DNA of 53,840 nucleotides from a bacterium. Its GTDB lineage: Bacteria > Sysuimicrobiota > Sysuimicrobiia > Sysuimicrobiales > Segetimicrobiaceae. Both the position numbers and the translations under genes were made by a program. A model generated the notes under the pieces. The model worked only from the letters and a program-made list of their open reading frames with translations. It searched no databases and was not told where the DNA came from. Shown piece by piece: positions 39,189 through 48,958 of this stretch (within the stretch, counting starts at the first letter, position 1; each line of letters starts with the position of its first letter). Location: NCBI GenBank assembly GCA_035945995.1, contig DASYZR010000163.1, positions 1 to 53,840 on the forward strand, written 5' to 3'.

Positions 39189-41480
39189 CTAAGGCGCACC
39201 AAGTGGCTCCTGGCTGTGGAAGAGATTCAGCGCGGACCCCTTGCGGAACCACTGGAGCTGCGCATCGCTGTAGGAGTGGTTGAGCCACAGCGTTTCGGTC
39301 GAGCCGTCCGCGTGCCCGATGCGGCACTCCACGGGCCGGCCGGCGGCCATCTGGGCCAGTCCGACGAGGCTCACGCGGTCGTCTTCCCGGAAGCGCTCGT
39401 AGTCCGCGGGATCCGGCAGCGTGAGCGCGAGCAGGCCCTGCTTCTTGAGGTTCGTCTCGTGAATCCGGGCGAAACTGCGGGCGATGACCGCCGCGCCGCC
39501 GAGGAAGCGCGGGGACAACGCCGCGTGCTCGCGGCTGCTGCCCTCGCCGTAGTTGTGGTCTCCGACGACCACCCAGCGCAGTCCGCGGGCCTGATAGTCC
39601 CTGGCCACGGCCGATACCGGCTGCCCCGTCTCGCCGGTCACGACGTTCTTCACCTTGCCGGTCTCGCCGGTGAACGCGTTCGCAGCGCCCATGAACATGT
39701 TGTCGCTGAACTTATCGAGATGCCCGCGGTACCGGAGCCACACGCCCGCGGGGGAGATGTGGTCCGTGGTCGTCTTCCCGCTCGCCTTGAGCAGGATCGG
39801 CATGTCGGTCAGGTCCTTGCCGTCCCAGGCCGGCCACGGCTGCAGCAGCTGCAGGCGCTCGCTGCGCGGGTCGACCCGGAGCTCCGCGCCGCGGCCGTCG
39901 GCCGGCGGCGCGACGTAGGTGATGCGCCCGGGATCAAACGGCTTGGCCGGGACCTCCGGGGCCGGGGCCGGGGGCCGGAGCCGGAACGGCCGGCCGTCGG
40001 CGCCGGTGAGCGCGTCGGTGAGCGGATTGAACGACAGCCGTCCCGCGAGCGCGAACGCGATCACGAGCTCGGGACTGCCGATGAAATTCATCGTCGTGGG
40101 CTGGCCGTCGTTGCGGCGCGGGAAGTTGCGGTTGTAGGAGGTGACGATCGTGTTGGGCGCCGCCGCCGCCTTCGCCCGCCGCCACTGGCCGATGCACGGG
40201 CCGCAGGCGTTCGCGAGGACGGTCGCGTCGATCTCGGTCAGCGACGCCATCTGGCCGTCCCGGTCGATCGTCGCGCGGATTTGCTCGGACCCCGGCGTGA
40301 CGAGCAGGGGCACGGCCGCTTTGATGCCGTGGGCCCGCGCCTGCTCAGCCACATCGGCGGCGCGGCTCATGTCCTCATAGGAGGAATTGGTGCAGCTGCC
40401 GATGAGCGCGGTCGAGATATCGTCCCGAAACGCGTTCTTGGCGTCGGCCACCTCGGCGGCCAGCCGCGAGACCGGCCGGGCGCGGTCCGGGGAGTGCGGG
40501 CCGACCACGTACGGCTCCAGCGCCGAGAGGTCGAGGCGAATCACCCGATCGTAGTGGCGCTCCGGATCGGCCTCCACCTCGGCGTCGGGCGCCAGGAGGT
40601 CGCGGTGCTCGCGCGCCGGTGGAACGAGATCGCCCCGGCCGGTGGCCTCGAGGTAGGCGGCCATCCGCTCGTCGTACGGGAACATCGACGTGGTGGCGCC
40701 GAGCTCCGCGCCCATGTTGGTGATCGTGGCCTTGCCGGTCGCGCTGATCGTCCGCGCCCCGGGTCCGATGTACTCGACGATGGCGTTGGTGCCCCCCGCC
40801 ACCGTCAACTGGCCGGCGACGAAGAGAATGACGTCCTTCGGCGCCGTCCATCCGTTCAGCTCGCCGGTGAGGTAGACGGCGATGTGCTTTGGATACAGCA
40901 CTTCCCACGGCAGGCCGGCCATCACTTCGACCGCGTCGGCGCCGCCCACGCCGACGGCGCAGGCGCCGAGGCCGCCGCCGTTCGGCGTGTGCGAGTCGGT
41001 GCCGATGATCAGCTCGCCCGGAAACGCGTAGTGTTCCAGGACGACCTGGTGGATGATCCCGGCACCCGGGCCCCAGAAGCCGGCGCCGTACCTCGCCGCC
41101 GCCGAGCGGAGGAAATCGTAGACCTCCGCGTTCTCTTCGAGAGAGGCGCGCAGGTCCGCCTGGCCCTCCGTCCGCGCCTGGATCAGGTGGTCGCAGTGGA
41201 TGGTCGTGGGCACGGCGACGGCGGTGCGCCGGGTCTGCATGAACTGCAGCATCGCCGTTTGTCCCAGCACGTCCTGTAGCACCACGCGGTCGGGGCGAAG
41301 CAGCAGATAACTGTGCCCCGGCTCCAGGTCCTGCGTGTTCGCGTCGTCGAGATGGCCGAGCAGCACTTTGTCCGCCAGGGTGAGCGGCCGTCCGAGGCGG
41401 CGCCGGACGACGGCGAGCGTCCGCGTCATTCGTTCGTATACGCCGGCGGCCATGGCCGCGGTGGACTCGATGGTGACCAC
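39189..41480 (-). CDS. acnA: Aconitate hydratase (mitochondrial-type AcnA)
   Basis: 763 residues, the length of mitochondrial-type aconitase rather than the longer bacterial AcnA/IRP type. Cluster ligands: IGSCTNSSYEDM and NACGPCIGQW give the three Cys. Active-site segments include LIIGTDSHTPNGGGLG, NYGEGSSREHAALSPRFLGG and TTDHISPAG, with RNFPRRNDG for substrate binding. It converts citrate to isocitrate in the TCA cycle. Start GTG 41480 is divergent from the DNA polymerase IV gene. Confidence 0.95.
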   Translation of the reverse strand: MVTIESTAAMAAGVYERMTRTLAVVRRRLGRPLTLADKVLLGHLDDANTQDLEPGHSYLLLRPDRVVLQDVLGQTAMLQFMQTRRTAVAVPTTIHCDHLIQARTEGQADLRASLEENAEVYDFLRSAAARYGAGFWGPGAGIIHQVVLEHYAFPGELIIGTDSHTPNGGGLGACAVGVGGADAVEVMAGLPWEVLYPKHIAVYLTGELNGWTAPKDVILFVAGQLTVAGGTNAIVEYIGPGARTISATGKATITNMGAELGATTSMFPYDERMAAYLEATGRGDLVPPAREHRDLLAPDAEVEADPERHYDRVIRLDLSALEPYVVGPHSPDRARPVSRLAAEVADAKNAFRDDISTALIGSCTNSSYEDMSRAADVAEQARAHGIKAAVPLLVTPGSEQIRATIDRDGQMASLTEIDATVLANACGPCIGQWRRAKAAAAPNTIVTSYNRNFPRRNDGQPTTMNFIGSPELVIAFALAGRLSFNPLTDALTGADGRPFRLRPPAPAPEVPAKPFDPGRITYVAPPADGRGAELRVDPRSERLQLLQPWPAWDGKDLTDMPILLKASGKTTTDHISPAGVWLRYRGHLDKFSDNMFMGAANAFTGETGKVKNVVTGETGQPVSAVARDYQARGLRWVVVGDHNYGEGSSREHAALSPRFLGGAAVIARSFARIHETNLKKQGLLALTLPDPADYERFREDDRVSLVGLAQMAAGRPVECRIGHADGSTETLWLNHSYSDAQLQWFRKGSALNLFHSQEPLGAP

Positions 41481-41561
41481 GGGATCCCCCCACGCTGCGT
41501 GCGTCGGGCCGGTGTGAGAGGTGCAGGTGAATGAGGCGACGCTGCGCTACTCCAGCCTGAA

Positions 41562-42860
41562 ATGAGGATATCACGCCTCGTGGCGCACGTCGACATGGAC
41601 GCGTTCTTCGCCGCCATCGAGGTCCGCGACCATCCCGAGTATCGCGGCCGTCCGGTCGTCGTGGGCGCCGGCCCCCACGCGCGCGGCGTCGTCGCCGCGG
41701 CGTCGTACGAGGCGCGCCGGTACGGCATCCGGTCCGCGATGCCCTCGCGCCGGGCGTTCGAGCTGTGTCCGCACGCGGTCTTTCTGCCGCCCGACATGGA
41801 GCGCTACCGGGCCGACTCGGACCGTTTGTTTGCGCTTCTGGAGACGTTCACGCCGCACGTCGAACCGGTGTCGATCGACGAGGCGTTCCTCGACCTCACC
41901 GGCTGCCCCGCAGTCGGCGGGGCAGGCCCCACGCCGGGCGAGGCGCGGGACGAGGCAGGGGAGCCGGGGCTCGCGTTCGCCCGCGCGATCCGGCGGCGGA
42001 TTCGCGAACGCCTGGGGCTGCCGGCGTCGATCGGCGTCGCGCCCAACAAGTTTCTGGCCAAGCTGGCCTCCGAGCTCGCGAAGCCCGACGGCGTCCGGCG
42101 CGTCATGCCGAACGACGTCCAGGCGGTCCTCGACCCGTTGCCCGTAGACGCGTTGTGGGGCGTCGGCCCGGGCACGCGGGACCGCCTGCGCGCGCACGGT
42201 ATTTCGACGATCGGCGCGCTGCGGCGAACGCCGGCCGCCACGTTGCGGGCGATTCTCGGGTTCGCCGCCGAGCGGCTCGCGGCGTTGAGCCGCGGCGAGG
42301 ACGACCGGCCCGTCGACGCCGGCGGCGAGGCCAAGTCGATCGGTCGCGAGGTGACGTTCGAGCGCGACACCCGCGACGCGGGGCTGCTCGCCCGGACGCG
42401 CCGCGCGCTCTCCGAGGACGTCGCGCGCCGGCTCCGGGCGGCCGGCGTCGTGGGCCGGGTCGTCACGCTGAAGGTGCGCTTCGAGCCGTTCGACACGCGG
42501 ACCCGCCGCCTCACACTGCCCGTCGCGACCGATCACGGCGGCCGCATCGCGCGCGCGGCCGAGGACCTCTGGCGCTCGCTCGGGCCGCTCCCGCGGCGCG
42601 TGCGCCTCGTCGGGGTCACGATGTCCGGTCTCGAGCATCCCGCGGCGATCCAGGTCGGCCTGTTCGGAGGCGCCGACCGGGCGGTGGGGCGGGACCCCGC
42701 CCCGGTCGACCGCGTGGTGGATGCGATCAACGACCGGTTCGGGGCGGGCACGATGGGCCCCGCCCGGGTGCTGGCGGCGGACCTCCGGCGCGGCCCCGAA
42801 GATCCGCGGCGCGCTACCCGGCGGAGTTCGCCGCGGCGCCCGCCAGGATCTCGTTCTTGA
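41562..42860 (+). CDS. dinB: DNA polymerase IV (Y-family)
   Basis: 432 residues. Palm motifs VAHVDMDAFFAAIEVRDHP with the first catalytic Asp pair and EPVSIDEAFLDLTG with the second Asp-Glu; fingers PVVVGAGPHARGVVAAASYEAR; thumb and little finger (DGVRRVMPNDVQAVLDPLPV, FERDTRDAGLLARTRRALSE). Translesion polymerase. About 80 residues longer than the E. coli enzyme. Its last 47 bases overlap the convergent hypoxanthine phosphoribosyltransferase gene. Confidence 0.95.
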   Translation: MRISRLVAHVDMDAFFAAIEVRDHPEYRGRPVVVGAGPHARGVVAAASYEARRYGIRSAMPSRRAFELCPHAVFLPPDMERYRADSDRLFALLETFTPHVEPVSIDEAFLDLTGCPAVGGAGPTPGEARDEAGEPGLAFARAIRRRIRERLGLPASIGVAPNKFLAKLASELAKPDGVRRVMPNDVQAVLDPLPVDALWGVGPGTRDRLRAHGISTIGALRRTPAATLRAILGFAAERLAALSRGEDDRPVDAGGEAKSIGREVTFERDTRDAGLLARTRRALSEDVARRLRAAGVVGRVVTLKVRFEPFDTRTRRLTLPVATDHGGRIARAAEDLWRSLGPLPRRVRLVGVTMSGLEHPAAIQVGLFGGADRAVGRDPAPVDRVVDAINDRFGAGTMGPARVLAADLRRGPEDPRRATRRSSPRRPPGSRS

Positions 42861-43389
42861 GCACGCCGATGAACGGCAGGTGCCGGTACTGCTCGCGATA
42901 ATCGAGGCCGTAGCCGACCAGGAACCGGTCGGGCACTTCGAAGCCGCGGTACGTGATGTCGAGCGTCTCGAGAATCCGCCGGTGCGGCCGGTCGAGCAGG
43001 GTGCAGATCCGCAGGCTCGCCGGCGCGCGCGCCTGCAGCAGCCGCAGAAGATACCCCACGGTCAGCCCGGTGTCGATGATGTCTTCGACGAGGACAACGT
43101 CCCGCCCGGTGATCTCCACGTCCAGGTCTTTGATCAGGCGAACGACCCCGCTCTGCGCCCGGGCGCTGCCGTAGGACGTGATGGCCATGAAGTCGATCTG
43201 CACGGGCACGGCGAGCGCCCGCGTGAGGTCGGTAAGAAAGTACACGGCGCCTTTGAGCACCGAGACGAGCAGCGGAGAGCGGTCGGCGTAGTCCTGCGAA
43301 ATGGCCCGGGCGAGTTCGCCGACGCGCCGGGCGATCACGTCTTCGCTGAAGACGACTTCCTCGATGTCCGCCGAGGGCGGTGGGATCAC
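42814..43389 (-). CDS. hpt: Hypoxanthine phosphoribosyltransferase
   Basis: 191 residues from GTG 43389. Carries the PRPP-binding loop VVLVEDIIDTGLT (98-110), the N-terminal LLVSVLKGAVYFLTDLTRAL segment and FMAITSYGSARAQSG, all typical of bacterial Hpt. Salvages hypoxanthine or guanine to the nucleotide with PRPP. The upstream gene (43395) is only 5 bases away, so the two form an operon; the 3' end overlaps dinB on the other strand by 47 nt. Confidence 0.93.
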   Translation of the reverse strand: MIPPPSADIEEVVFSEDVIARRVGELARAISQDYADRSPLLVSVLKGAVYFLTDLTRALAVPVQIDFMAITSYGSARAQSGVVRLIKDLDVEITGRDVVLVEDIIDTGLTVGYLLRLLQARAPASLRICTLLDRPHRRILETLDITYRGFEVPDRFLVGYGLDYREQYRHLPFIGVLKNEILAGAAANSAG

Positions 43390-43394
43390 CCCGG

Positions 43395-43772
43395 CTACCG
43401 CGGGACGAGCGGCCGCGCGGCCGCGGCCGGCGCGAGGCCGTACTTCAGCAGTAACTGCCGGTAGTCCCGGCCGTAGAAGATCTTCACGTTCACGCCGGGG
43501 TAGAGCTCCCGCAGCCGGCGCAGCTTGCGGTTCTTCTTCGTCACGAGGCTCTGCTTCAACGTCGTCAGCTCAATGTACAGGTCGAGGTCGGGCAGGTAAA
43601 AATCGGGGTTGAAGCTCTCGACGGTGCGGCCCCGGGCGTCCCACCGGAGGGGGAAACTGCGGGGTTCGTATTCCCACCGAACCCCGTAGAAATCGAGGAT
43701 CCGGGCGAATTCCGCCTCGCTGGCGTGGGCAAAGCGGGGACGTTCCCCGCCGGCGCCTTCGCGGCTCTTCAC
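43395..43772 (-). CDS. PD-(D/E)XK nuclease-like small protein
   Basis: 125 residues from GTG 43772. A helical start (AEFARILDFYGVRWEYEP) is followed by SFNPDFYLPDLDLYIELTTLKQ and then a helix with KKNRKLRRLRELYP. NPDF (D57) and IEL (E68) fit the PD and (D/E) of the restriction-nuclease fold, with the lysine position taken by T70 or shifted to K73. The fold is seen in resolvases and DNA repair nucleases. No precise family recognised. Lies 5 bases upstream of hpt on the same strand, and 122 bases from the divergent HEAT-repeat gene. Confidence 0.6.
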   Translation of the reverse strand: MKSREGAGGERPRFAHASEAEFARILDFYGVRWEYEPRSFPLRWDARGRTVESFNPDFYLPDLDLYIELTTLKQSLVTKKNRKLRRLRELYPGVNVKIFYGRDYRQLLLKYGLAPAAAARPLVPR

Positions 43773-43894
43773 CGAGCCCCGCAGTCCTCCGCGCGTGCCA
43801 ACCTGATGATAGTATAGCCGTCATGGTAAATTATTCAATAGGAGAGGATTTGGGGGGCGGCGAACGTCTGGCCAAACCCCAGGAGGCATGTGTC

Positions 43895-45070
43895 ATGACG
43901 ACGCCCCCATCGGGTGGTCGCCAGGAGCAGGCGGGGCCGGAGCACGAGGTCGAGCGGTACGTGCAGCAGTTGCGCAGCCCGGATGTGACGCTGCGCAGCG
44001 ACGCCGCGCATGCGCTCGGAAAGCTCGCGGACGAGCGCGCCGTGCCGGCGTTGGCCGAAGCCCTGCACGATCAGGACGAGTACGTGCGCAAGAGCGCCAT
44101 CATGGCCCTGCGGCGGATCGGCGGGCAGGGCGCGATGGAAGCGATGCGGCAGGCACTGGGCGATCGCTCGGAGCAGGTCTGCGTGCAGGCCGTCAAGGGC
44201 CTCGGGGAACTGCGCGACGCCGGCGCCGGCGACGCCTTGATCAAGGTCCTGTCCCGGCGGGAGCGGTCGCTCGTCGCCGCGGCCACCGACGCGCTGATCC
44301 GGATCGGCCCCGAGGCGGTCGGGCCGCTCATGGGGGCGTTCAAGGACCGCTATCTCCGCCGCCGCATCGGCGCCCAGGTCTGGCGGATCCTGACCGAGAT
44401 GGGGCCGCGCAGCACCGACGCGCTGCTCCAGTCCCTCGGCGACGAGAACTACTACGTCAAGCTCACCGCGCTCACGATCCTCGGGCGGATCGGCGACAAG
44501 CGGGTCGTGGCGCCGATCATCGGCGTCTTCCTCGCCGATCCGCGGCTTCAGGAGACCGTCGTCGGGACGATCGGGCGCCTGGAAGAGCGGGCCGTCATCA
44601 CCCTGCCGCCGGGCGACCGCGAGGCGGGCCTGCCGGTCGAGGTCGTGCAGGCGCTGTCGCAGGGCGACCGGGAGGCCGTCCTCGCCGCGCTGGCCGGCGC
44701 CATGGACAACCCGATCGGCAAGGTTCGCCGGTTCGCGCTCAAGGCGATGTTCGGCCTCCTCGGGGACGCGTCGTTCGAGCGCCTGCTCGCCTATCTCGCG
44801 GACGAGGACCCCGACGTCAAGCGGCTGGTGGTCCGGCTGCTCGGCAAGCTGCGCGACAAGCGGGTCATCGAGCCCCTAATGGACCTCCTGTTGAAGGACG
44901 GCGGTCAGGTCGAAGAGGCGGTGTGGGACACCCTCAAGGTGCTCACCAACCTCCACGAGTATGAAGAGCTCCGGACGCGGGTGGCGCGGGAGAAGGCGGG
45001 AAGTCGGCCGGTCGTGAAGACATATAAGAAGAAGGATGTCTCTCCGGATTGGTGGCGCGACCAGGATTGA
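43895..45070 (+). CDS. HEAT-repeat protein
   Basis: 391 residues from ATG 43895, with AGGAGG upstream. About ten repeats of roughly 31 residues, such as AAHALGKLADERAVPALAEA, AIMALRRIGGQGAMEAMRQA and TALTILGRIGDKRVVAPII, form an alpha solenoid of the PBS-lyase/HEAT type; no catalytic residues are visible. A protein-binding scaffold is the safest reading. Overlaps surE by 35 nt at the 3' end; the C-terminus ends in a charged WWRDQD tail. Confidence 0.85.
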   Translation: MTTPPSGGRQEQAGPEHEVERYVQQLRSPDVTLRSDAAHALGKLADERAVPALAEALHDQDEYVRKSAIMALRRIGGQGAMEAMRQALGDRSEQVCVQAVKGLGELRDAGAGDALIKVLSRRERSLVAAATDALIRIGPEAVGPLMGAFKDRYLRRRIGAQVWRILTEMGPRSTDALLQSLGDENYYVKLTALTILGRIGDKRVVAPIIGVFLADPRLQETVVGTIGRLEERAVITLPPGDREAGLPVEVVQALSQGDREAVLAALAGAMDNPIGKVRRFALKAMFGLLGDASFERLLAYLADEDPDVKRLVVRLLGKLRDKRVIEPLMDLLLKDGGQVEEAVWDTLKVLTNLHEYEELRTRVAREKAGSRPVVKTYKKKDVSPDWWRDQD

Positions 45071-45869
45071 TTCCCCCCCGTCAGGGGGGGACGGTCCGCT
45101 GCGCGTTCTCCTGACGAACGACGACGGTGTGACATCGCCCGGACTGCTCGCGCTGGCCCGGGCGGTGAGTCGTGTGGCCGCAACCGCGATCGTGGCGCCC
45201 GAGCAGGAGCGGAGCGCCGCGAGCCACGCGATCACCCTGCACAAACCCTTGCGCGCGACGCGCGCGGCGCTGCCCGGTCTCACCGCCCCCGCGTGGGCGA
45301 CGAACGGGACGCCGGCCGACTGCGTCGTGCTCGGGCTCCTGGATCTCCTGGCCCAGCCCCCCGATCTGGTCGTCTCCGGCATCAACGCCGGCGCCAACCT
45401 CGGCATGGACCTCCTCTACTCGGGGACGGTCTCGGCCGCCGTCGAGGCGGCCCTCTTCGGCATCGCCGCCATCGCCGTGTCCGTGGCGGCGTTTCGGGAC
45501 ATCCACTGGGAGCCCGCGGCCGAGTTCGCCGCCCTCCTCGTCCGGCAGGTCGCCGAACACGGCCTGCCGCGCGATACGTTCTTGAACGTCAACGTACCGA
45601 ACCGGCCGGCCGGCGACATCGCCGGCGTCGAGATCACGCGGCAGAGCGCACGGCGGTACGTGAGCCGGGTGGAGAAGCGCGCGGATCCTCGGGGGCGCGA
45701 CTACTACTGGCTCACGGGGTCGCCCGAGGACGACGACAGCCCGGCCGGGACGGACTCCTGGGCCGTCGCGCACGACAGAATCTCCGTGACCCCCCTCCGG
45801 CTCGATATGACCGACGACGAGCTCGACCCGGTGCTCCGGACGTGGGCGCTCAGGGCGCCGGGCCGCTGA
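45036..45869 (+). CDS. surE: 5'/3'-nucleotidase SurE
   Basis: 277 residues. The SurE fold begins VLLTNDDGVTSPGLLALA with the metal Asp pair, followed by VAPEQERSAASHAITLHKPL and VVSGINAGANLGMDLLYSGTVSAAVEA, all diagnostic. Dephosphorylates nucleoside monophosphates and short polyphosphate. ATG 45036 lies within the HEAT gene's last codons and has only a weak ribosome binding site, so translation is probably coupled. FtsE follows 23 bases downstream. Confidence 0.95.
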   Translation: MSLRIGGATRIDSPPSGGDGPLRVLLTNDDGVTSPGLLALARAVSRVAATAIVAPEQERSAASHAITLHKPLRATRAALPGLTAPAWATNGTPADCVVLGLLDLLAQPPDLVVSGINAGANLGMDLLYSGTVSAAVEAALFGIAAIAVSVAAFRDIHWEPAAEFAALLVRQVAEHGLPRDTFLNVNVPNRPAGDIAGVEITRQSARRYVSRVEKRADPRGRDYYWLTGSPEDDDSPAGTDSWAVAHDRISVTPLRLDMTDDELDPVLRTWALRAPGR

Positions 45870-45892
45870 CGCGGGCCGGGCCCGCCCGCCCG

Positions 45893-46591
45893 ATGGTGCG
45901 GTTCGCGGGGGTGTCCAAGACCTATCCCAACGGCATCATGGCACTCCGCAACGTCTCGCTCGAGATCACCGCGGGAGAGTTTGTGTTCATCGTCGGCCCG
46001 ACCGGCGTCGGCAAGTCGACGCTGATCAAGATGATCTACCGCGAGGAAATCCCGACCCGCGGCACGGTGCTGGTCGATGGCCGGGACGTGACCCGCATGC
46101 GGGCGCGGCACATCCCGTTTCTGCGGCGGCGCGTCGGCGTCGTCTTCCAGGACTTCCGGCTCCTGCCCCGCAGGACGGCGTGGGAGAACGTCGCGTTCGC
46201 GCTCGAGGTCACCGGGGCGCCGCCGCCGCACGCCGAGCAGCGGGTCATGGACCTGCTGGAGCGCGTGGGCCTCGCGGCGCGCGCCGATGCGCTGCCGGGC
46301 GAGCTGTCGGCCGGGGAGCAGCAGCGGGTCAGCATCGCGCGGGCGCTCGTGCACCGGCCGCCGCTGCTGCTCGCCGACGAGCCCACCGGCAACCTCGATC
46401 CCGACACCTCGTGGGAGATCGTGCAGCTGCTGTCGCGGATCAACGGCGACGGGACTACGGTCGTGGTGACGACGCACGACAAGTCCATCGTCGACCGGCT
46501 GCGACGCCGGGTGGTCGCCATCGACCGGGGCGCCGTCGTGCGGGACGAAGCGGAGGGGGCCTACGCCGGGCAGGGGCGTCATGAGCGATAG
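45893..46591 (+). CDS. ftsE: Cell division ATP-binding protein FtsE
   Basis: 232 residues from ATG 45893. Starts VRFAGVSKTYPNGIMALRNV, Walker A GPTGVGKST (35-43), FQDFRLLPRRTAWENVAFAL, signature ELSAGEQQRVSIARAL and Walker B LLLADEPTGNLD. The F-R-L-L-x-x-R-T-x-x-E-N string is characteristic of FtsE. Works with FtsX to activate peptidoglycan hydrolases at the divisome. ftsX starts 62 bases downstream after a short duplicated segment. Confidence 0.93.
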   Translation: MVRFAGVSKTYPNGIMALRNVSLEITAGEFVFIVGPTGVGKSTLIKMIYREEIPTRGTVLVDGRDVTRMRARHIPFLRRRVGVVFQDFRLLPRRTAWENVAFALEVTGAPPPHAEQRVMDLLERVGLAARADALPGELSAGEQQRVSIARALVHRPPLLLADEPTGNLDPDTSWEIVQLLSRINGDGTTVVVTTHDKSIVDRLRRRVVAIDRGAVVRDEAEGAYAGQGRHER

Positions 46592-46653
46592 CGCGGGGGG
46601 CCGCTGGCGCGACCGCATGTGGCACCTCCGTATGCGGTACCTCGCGGACGCCC
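46581..46653 (+). repeat. Tandem duplication of the ftsE/ftsX junction
   Basis: The segment starting ATGAGCGATAGCGCGGGGGG at 46581 recurs at 46654 as ATGAACGATAGCGCGGGGGG, including the CGC GAC that follows. The copies lie 73 bases apart, not a multiple of 3, so they are in different frames. Both contain the CAT-GAR-CGA-TAG that ends an upstream frame. The first copy encodes a 27-residue frame. Confidence 0.6.
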
Positions 46654-47583
46654 ATGAACGATAGCGCGGGGGGCCGCCGACGCGACCGGCCGCGGCGGAT
46701 CCGCCCGCTCGGGCTGCGATACGCGCTCGCGGAGGGCGCGCAGGGGTTTGTCCGCAACGGCCTCATGAGCGCCGCGTCCGTCGTCATCACCGCCGTGACG
46801 CTGCTTGCGCTCGGCGCGGCGCTCGCGGTGGCGGGGGCGCTCAATCACGTGGCGGCCGGGCTGGAGCAGCAGCTGCAGGTGGTCGTCTACCTCAAATCCG
46901 GCGCCGGCCCGGAGGAGGTGGCGTCCCTCCGCCGGCGCCTGGAACGGCTGCCCGGCGTGGCCGGCGTCGAATACGTGTCGGCGGCGGAAGCGCTCGCGCG
47001 GCTCGAAGCGCAGCTCGGCGCGCGCGGGAGGTTCCGCGACCTGCTGGTCCGCAACCCGCTGCCGGCCTCGTTCGTCGTGACGGCGACGCGCGCCGACCGG
47101 TTGCGCGCGATCGCGGTGGGGGCGCGCAACCTGCCGGCCGTCGACGAGGTGCGCGACGGCGGGCGCGTACTCGACCGGCTGCTCGTCGTCACCCGGGCCG
47201 TGCGCCTCGTCGGCATCGCGGCCGGCGCGATCCTCGCCAGCGTCGCCCTCATCGTCATCGCGGGAACGATCCGCCTCACGGTGTTCGCGCGGCGCGCGGA
47301 GATCGAGGTGATGCGGCTCGTGGGCGCCACGGCGTGGTTCATCCGCTGGCCCTTCGTCGTCGAGGGCGCCGTGACGGGCGCCTGCGGCGCGTGCGGCGCC
47401 GCGGTGGCCGTCGCCGCCGGGTACGGTCTGCTCGTGCGGAGCGCCGCGCGCGCGCTGCCGTTTGTGCCCCTGCCGGATCTGGGGCAGGTCGCGTTCGACA
47501 TCGTCTGGAAACTCCTCGCGTGGGGCGTGGTGATCGGCGTGACCGCGAGCCTGCTCGCGGTGCGGCGGTACGTGCGCGTTTGA
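46654..47583 (+). CDS. ftsX: Cell division protein FtsX
   Basis: 309 residues. Cytosolic arginine-rich head, first membrane segment about 38-65 ([19 protein letters not shown]), extracellular domain with [19 protein letters not shown] and [18 protein letters not shown], then three C-terminal membrane segments around the loop [21 protein letters not shown] typical of FtsX. Partner of FtsE in divisome control of cell-wall hydrolases. The start region is duplicated just upstream. Confidence 0.92.
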   Translation: MNDSAGGRRRDRPRRIRPLGLRYALAEGAQGFVRNGLMSAASVVITAVTLLALGAALAVAGALNHVAAGLEQQLQVVVYLKSGAGPEEVASLRRRLERLPGVAGVEYVSAAEALARLEAQLGARGRFRDLLVRNPLPASFVVTATRADRLRAIAVGARNLPAVDEVRDGGRVLDRLLVVTRAVRLVGIAAGAILASVALIVIAGTIRLTVFARRAEIEVMRLVGATAWFIRWPFVVEGAVTGACGACGAAVAVAAGYGLLVRSAARALPFVPLPDLGQVAFDIVWKLLAWGVVIGVTASLLAVRRYVRV

Positions 47584-47618
47584 GCCCCGGGCGGACAATC
47601 CTAAGGAGGCGACGGCTC

Positions 47619-48887
47619 ATGGCAAAGGCGGTGCTGACGGCACCTCGTGAGGACGCGTGGCAGGTGGCGCTGCGGCAGTTCGAGATCGCCGCGGACATGC
47701 TCGCGCTGAAGCGCGGCGTCCGGGAGCTGCTGGCGCATCCCAAGCGCGAGCTCACGGTGAACTTTCCCGTCAAACTGGAGGACGGATCCGTCCGCGTGTT
47801 CACGGGGTACCGCGTCCACCACACCACCGTACCCGGGCCGACGAAGGGCGGCATCCGGTATCATCCCGACGTCACGCTGAACGAGGTGCGGGCGCTCGCG
47901 ATGTGGATGACGTGGAAGTGCGCCGTCGTCGGCCTGCCCTACGGCGGGGCGAAGGGCGGCGTGATCTGCAACCCGAAGGAGCTCTCGCTCCAGGAACTCG
48001 AGCACCTCACCCGCCGCTATGCGACCGAGATCTCGATGCTCATCGGGCCGGAGAGCGATATCCCGGCGCCCGACGTCGGGACCAGTCCCCGCGTCATGGC
48101 GTGGATCATGGACACCTACAGCATGCACCGCGGCTACTCGGTGCCGGCCGTCGTCACCGGCAAGCCGCTGTCGATCGGCGGCTCCCAGGGGCGGGTCGAG
48201 GCCACCGGCCGCGGCGTGACCATCGTCGCACGCGAGACGGCCCGCCACCTCGGCGTGCCCCTGCCCGGCGCGCGGGTGGTCGTCCAGGGGTTCGGCAACG
48301 TCGGCAGCATCGCCGCCGCGCTGCTGGCGGAGCAGGGGTGCAAGATCGTCGCGGCGAGCGACAGCGGCGGCGGGGTCTACAGTCCCAAGGGCCTCGATCC
48401 GAACGATCTCCTGCGGCACAAGGAGCATACCGGCAGCGTCGCCGGCTACCGGGGCACCGACGCGGTCACCAACGACGACCTCCTGGAGTTGCCGTGCGAG
48501 ATTCTCGTCCCGAGCGCCCTAGAGGGGCAGATCACGAAGGACAACGCCGGGCAGATCAAGGCCCGCATCATCGTCGAAGGCGCCAACGGCCCGACGACGC
48601 CCGAGGCCGACGAGATCCTGCGCCAACGCAAGGTGTTTGTGGTGCCCGACATCCTGGCGAACGCCGGCGGCGTGGTCGTCTCCTACTTCGAGTGGGTCCA
48701 GGACCTGCAGTCCTTCTTCTGGACGGAAGAGGAGATCAACGAGCGTCTCGAGCGGATCATGGTTCGGAGCTTCCGCGAGGTGCTGGAGTCGGCGCAGGAG
48801 CGCGAAGTCGACATGCGGACCGGGGCCCTCGTGCGCGCCGTGAGCCGGCTCAACGACGCGCTGCTGACGCGAGGCATCTACCCTTAG
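47619..48887 (+). CDS. gdhA: Glutamate dehydrogenase
   Basis: 422 residues from ATG 47619, with AAGGAGG upstream. Family stretches: [42 protein letters not shown] with the catalytic Lys and substrate-binding residues, [32 protein letters not shown] as dinucleotide loop, and [17 protein letters not shown]. Oxidises glutamate to 2-oxoglutarate or the reverse. Followed directly by proline dehydrogenase, which supplies glutamate precursors, so an amino acid catabolic pair. Confidence 0.96.
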   Translation: MAKAVLTAPREDAWQVALRQFEIAADMLALKRGVRELLAHPKRELTVNFPVKLEDGSVRVFTGYRVHHTTVPGPTKGGIRYHPDVTLNEVRALAMWMTWKCAVVGLPYGGAKGGVICNPKELSLQELEHLTRRYATEISMLIGPESDIPAPDVGTSPRVMAWIMDTYSMHRGYSVPAVVTGKPLSIGGSQGRVEATGRGVTIVARETARHLGVPLPGARVVVQGFGNVGSIAAALLAEQGCKIVAASDSGGGVYSPKGLDPNDLLRHKEHTGSVAGYRGTDAVTNDDLLELPCEILVPSALEGQITKDNAGQIKARIIVEGANGPTTPEADEILRQRKVFVVPDILANAGGVVVSYFEWVQDLQSFFWTEEEINERLERIMVRSFREVLESAQEREVDMRTGALVRAVSRLNDALLTRGIYP

Positions 48888-48958
48888 GCGTCCTTCGAAA
48901 CCTCTTCCTCGGGCTCTCGCGGTCGCGGCGCCTGCGTGACGCGGCGCTGCGGCATCCC

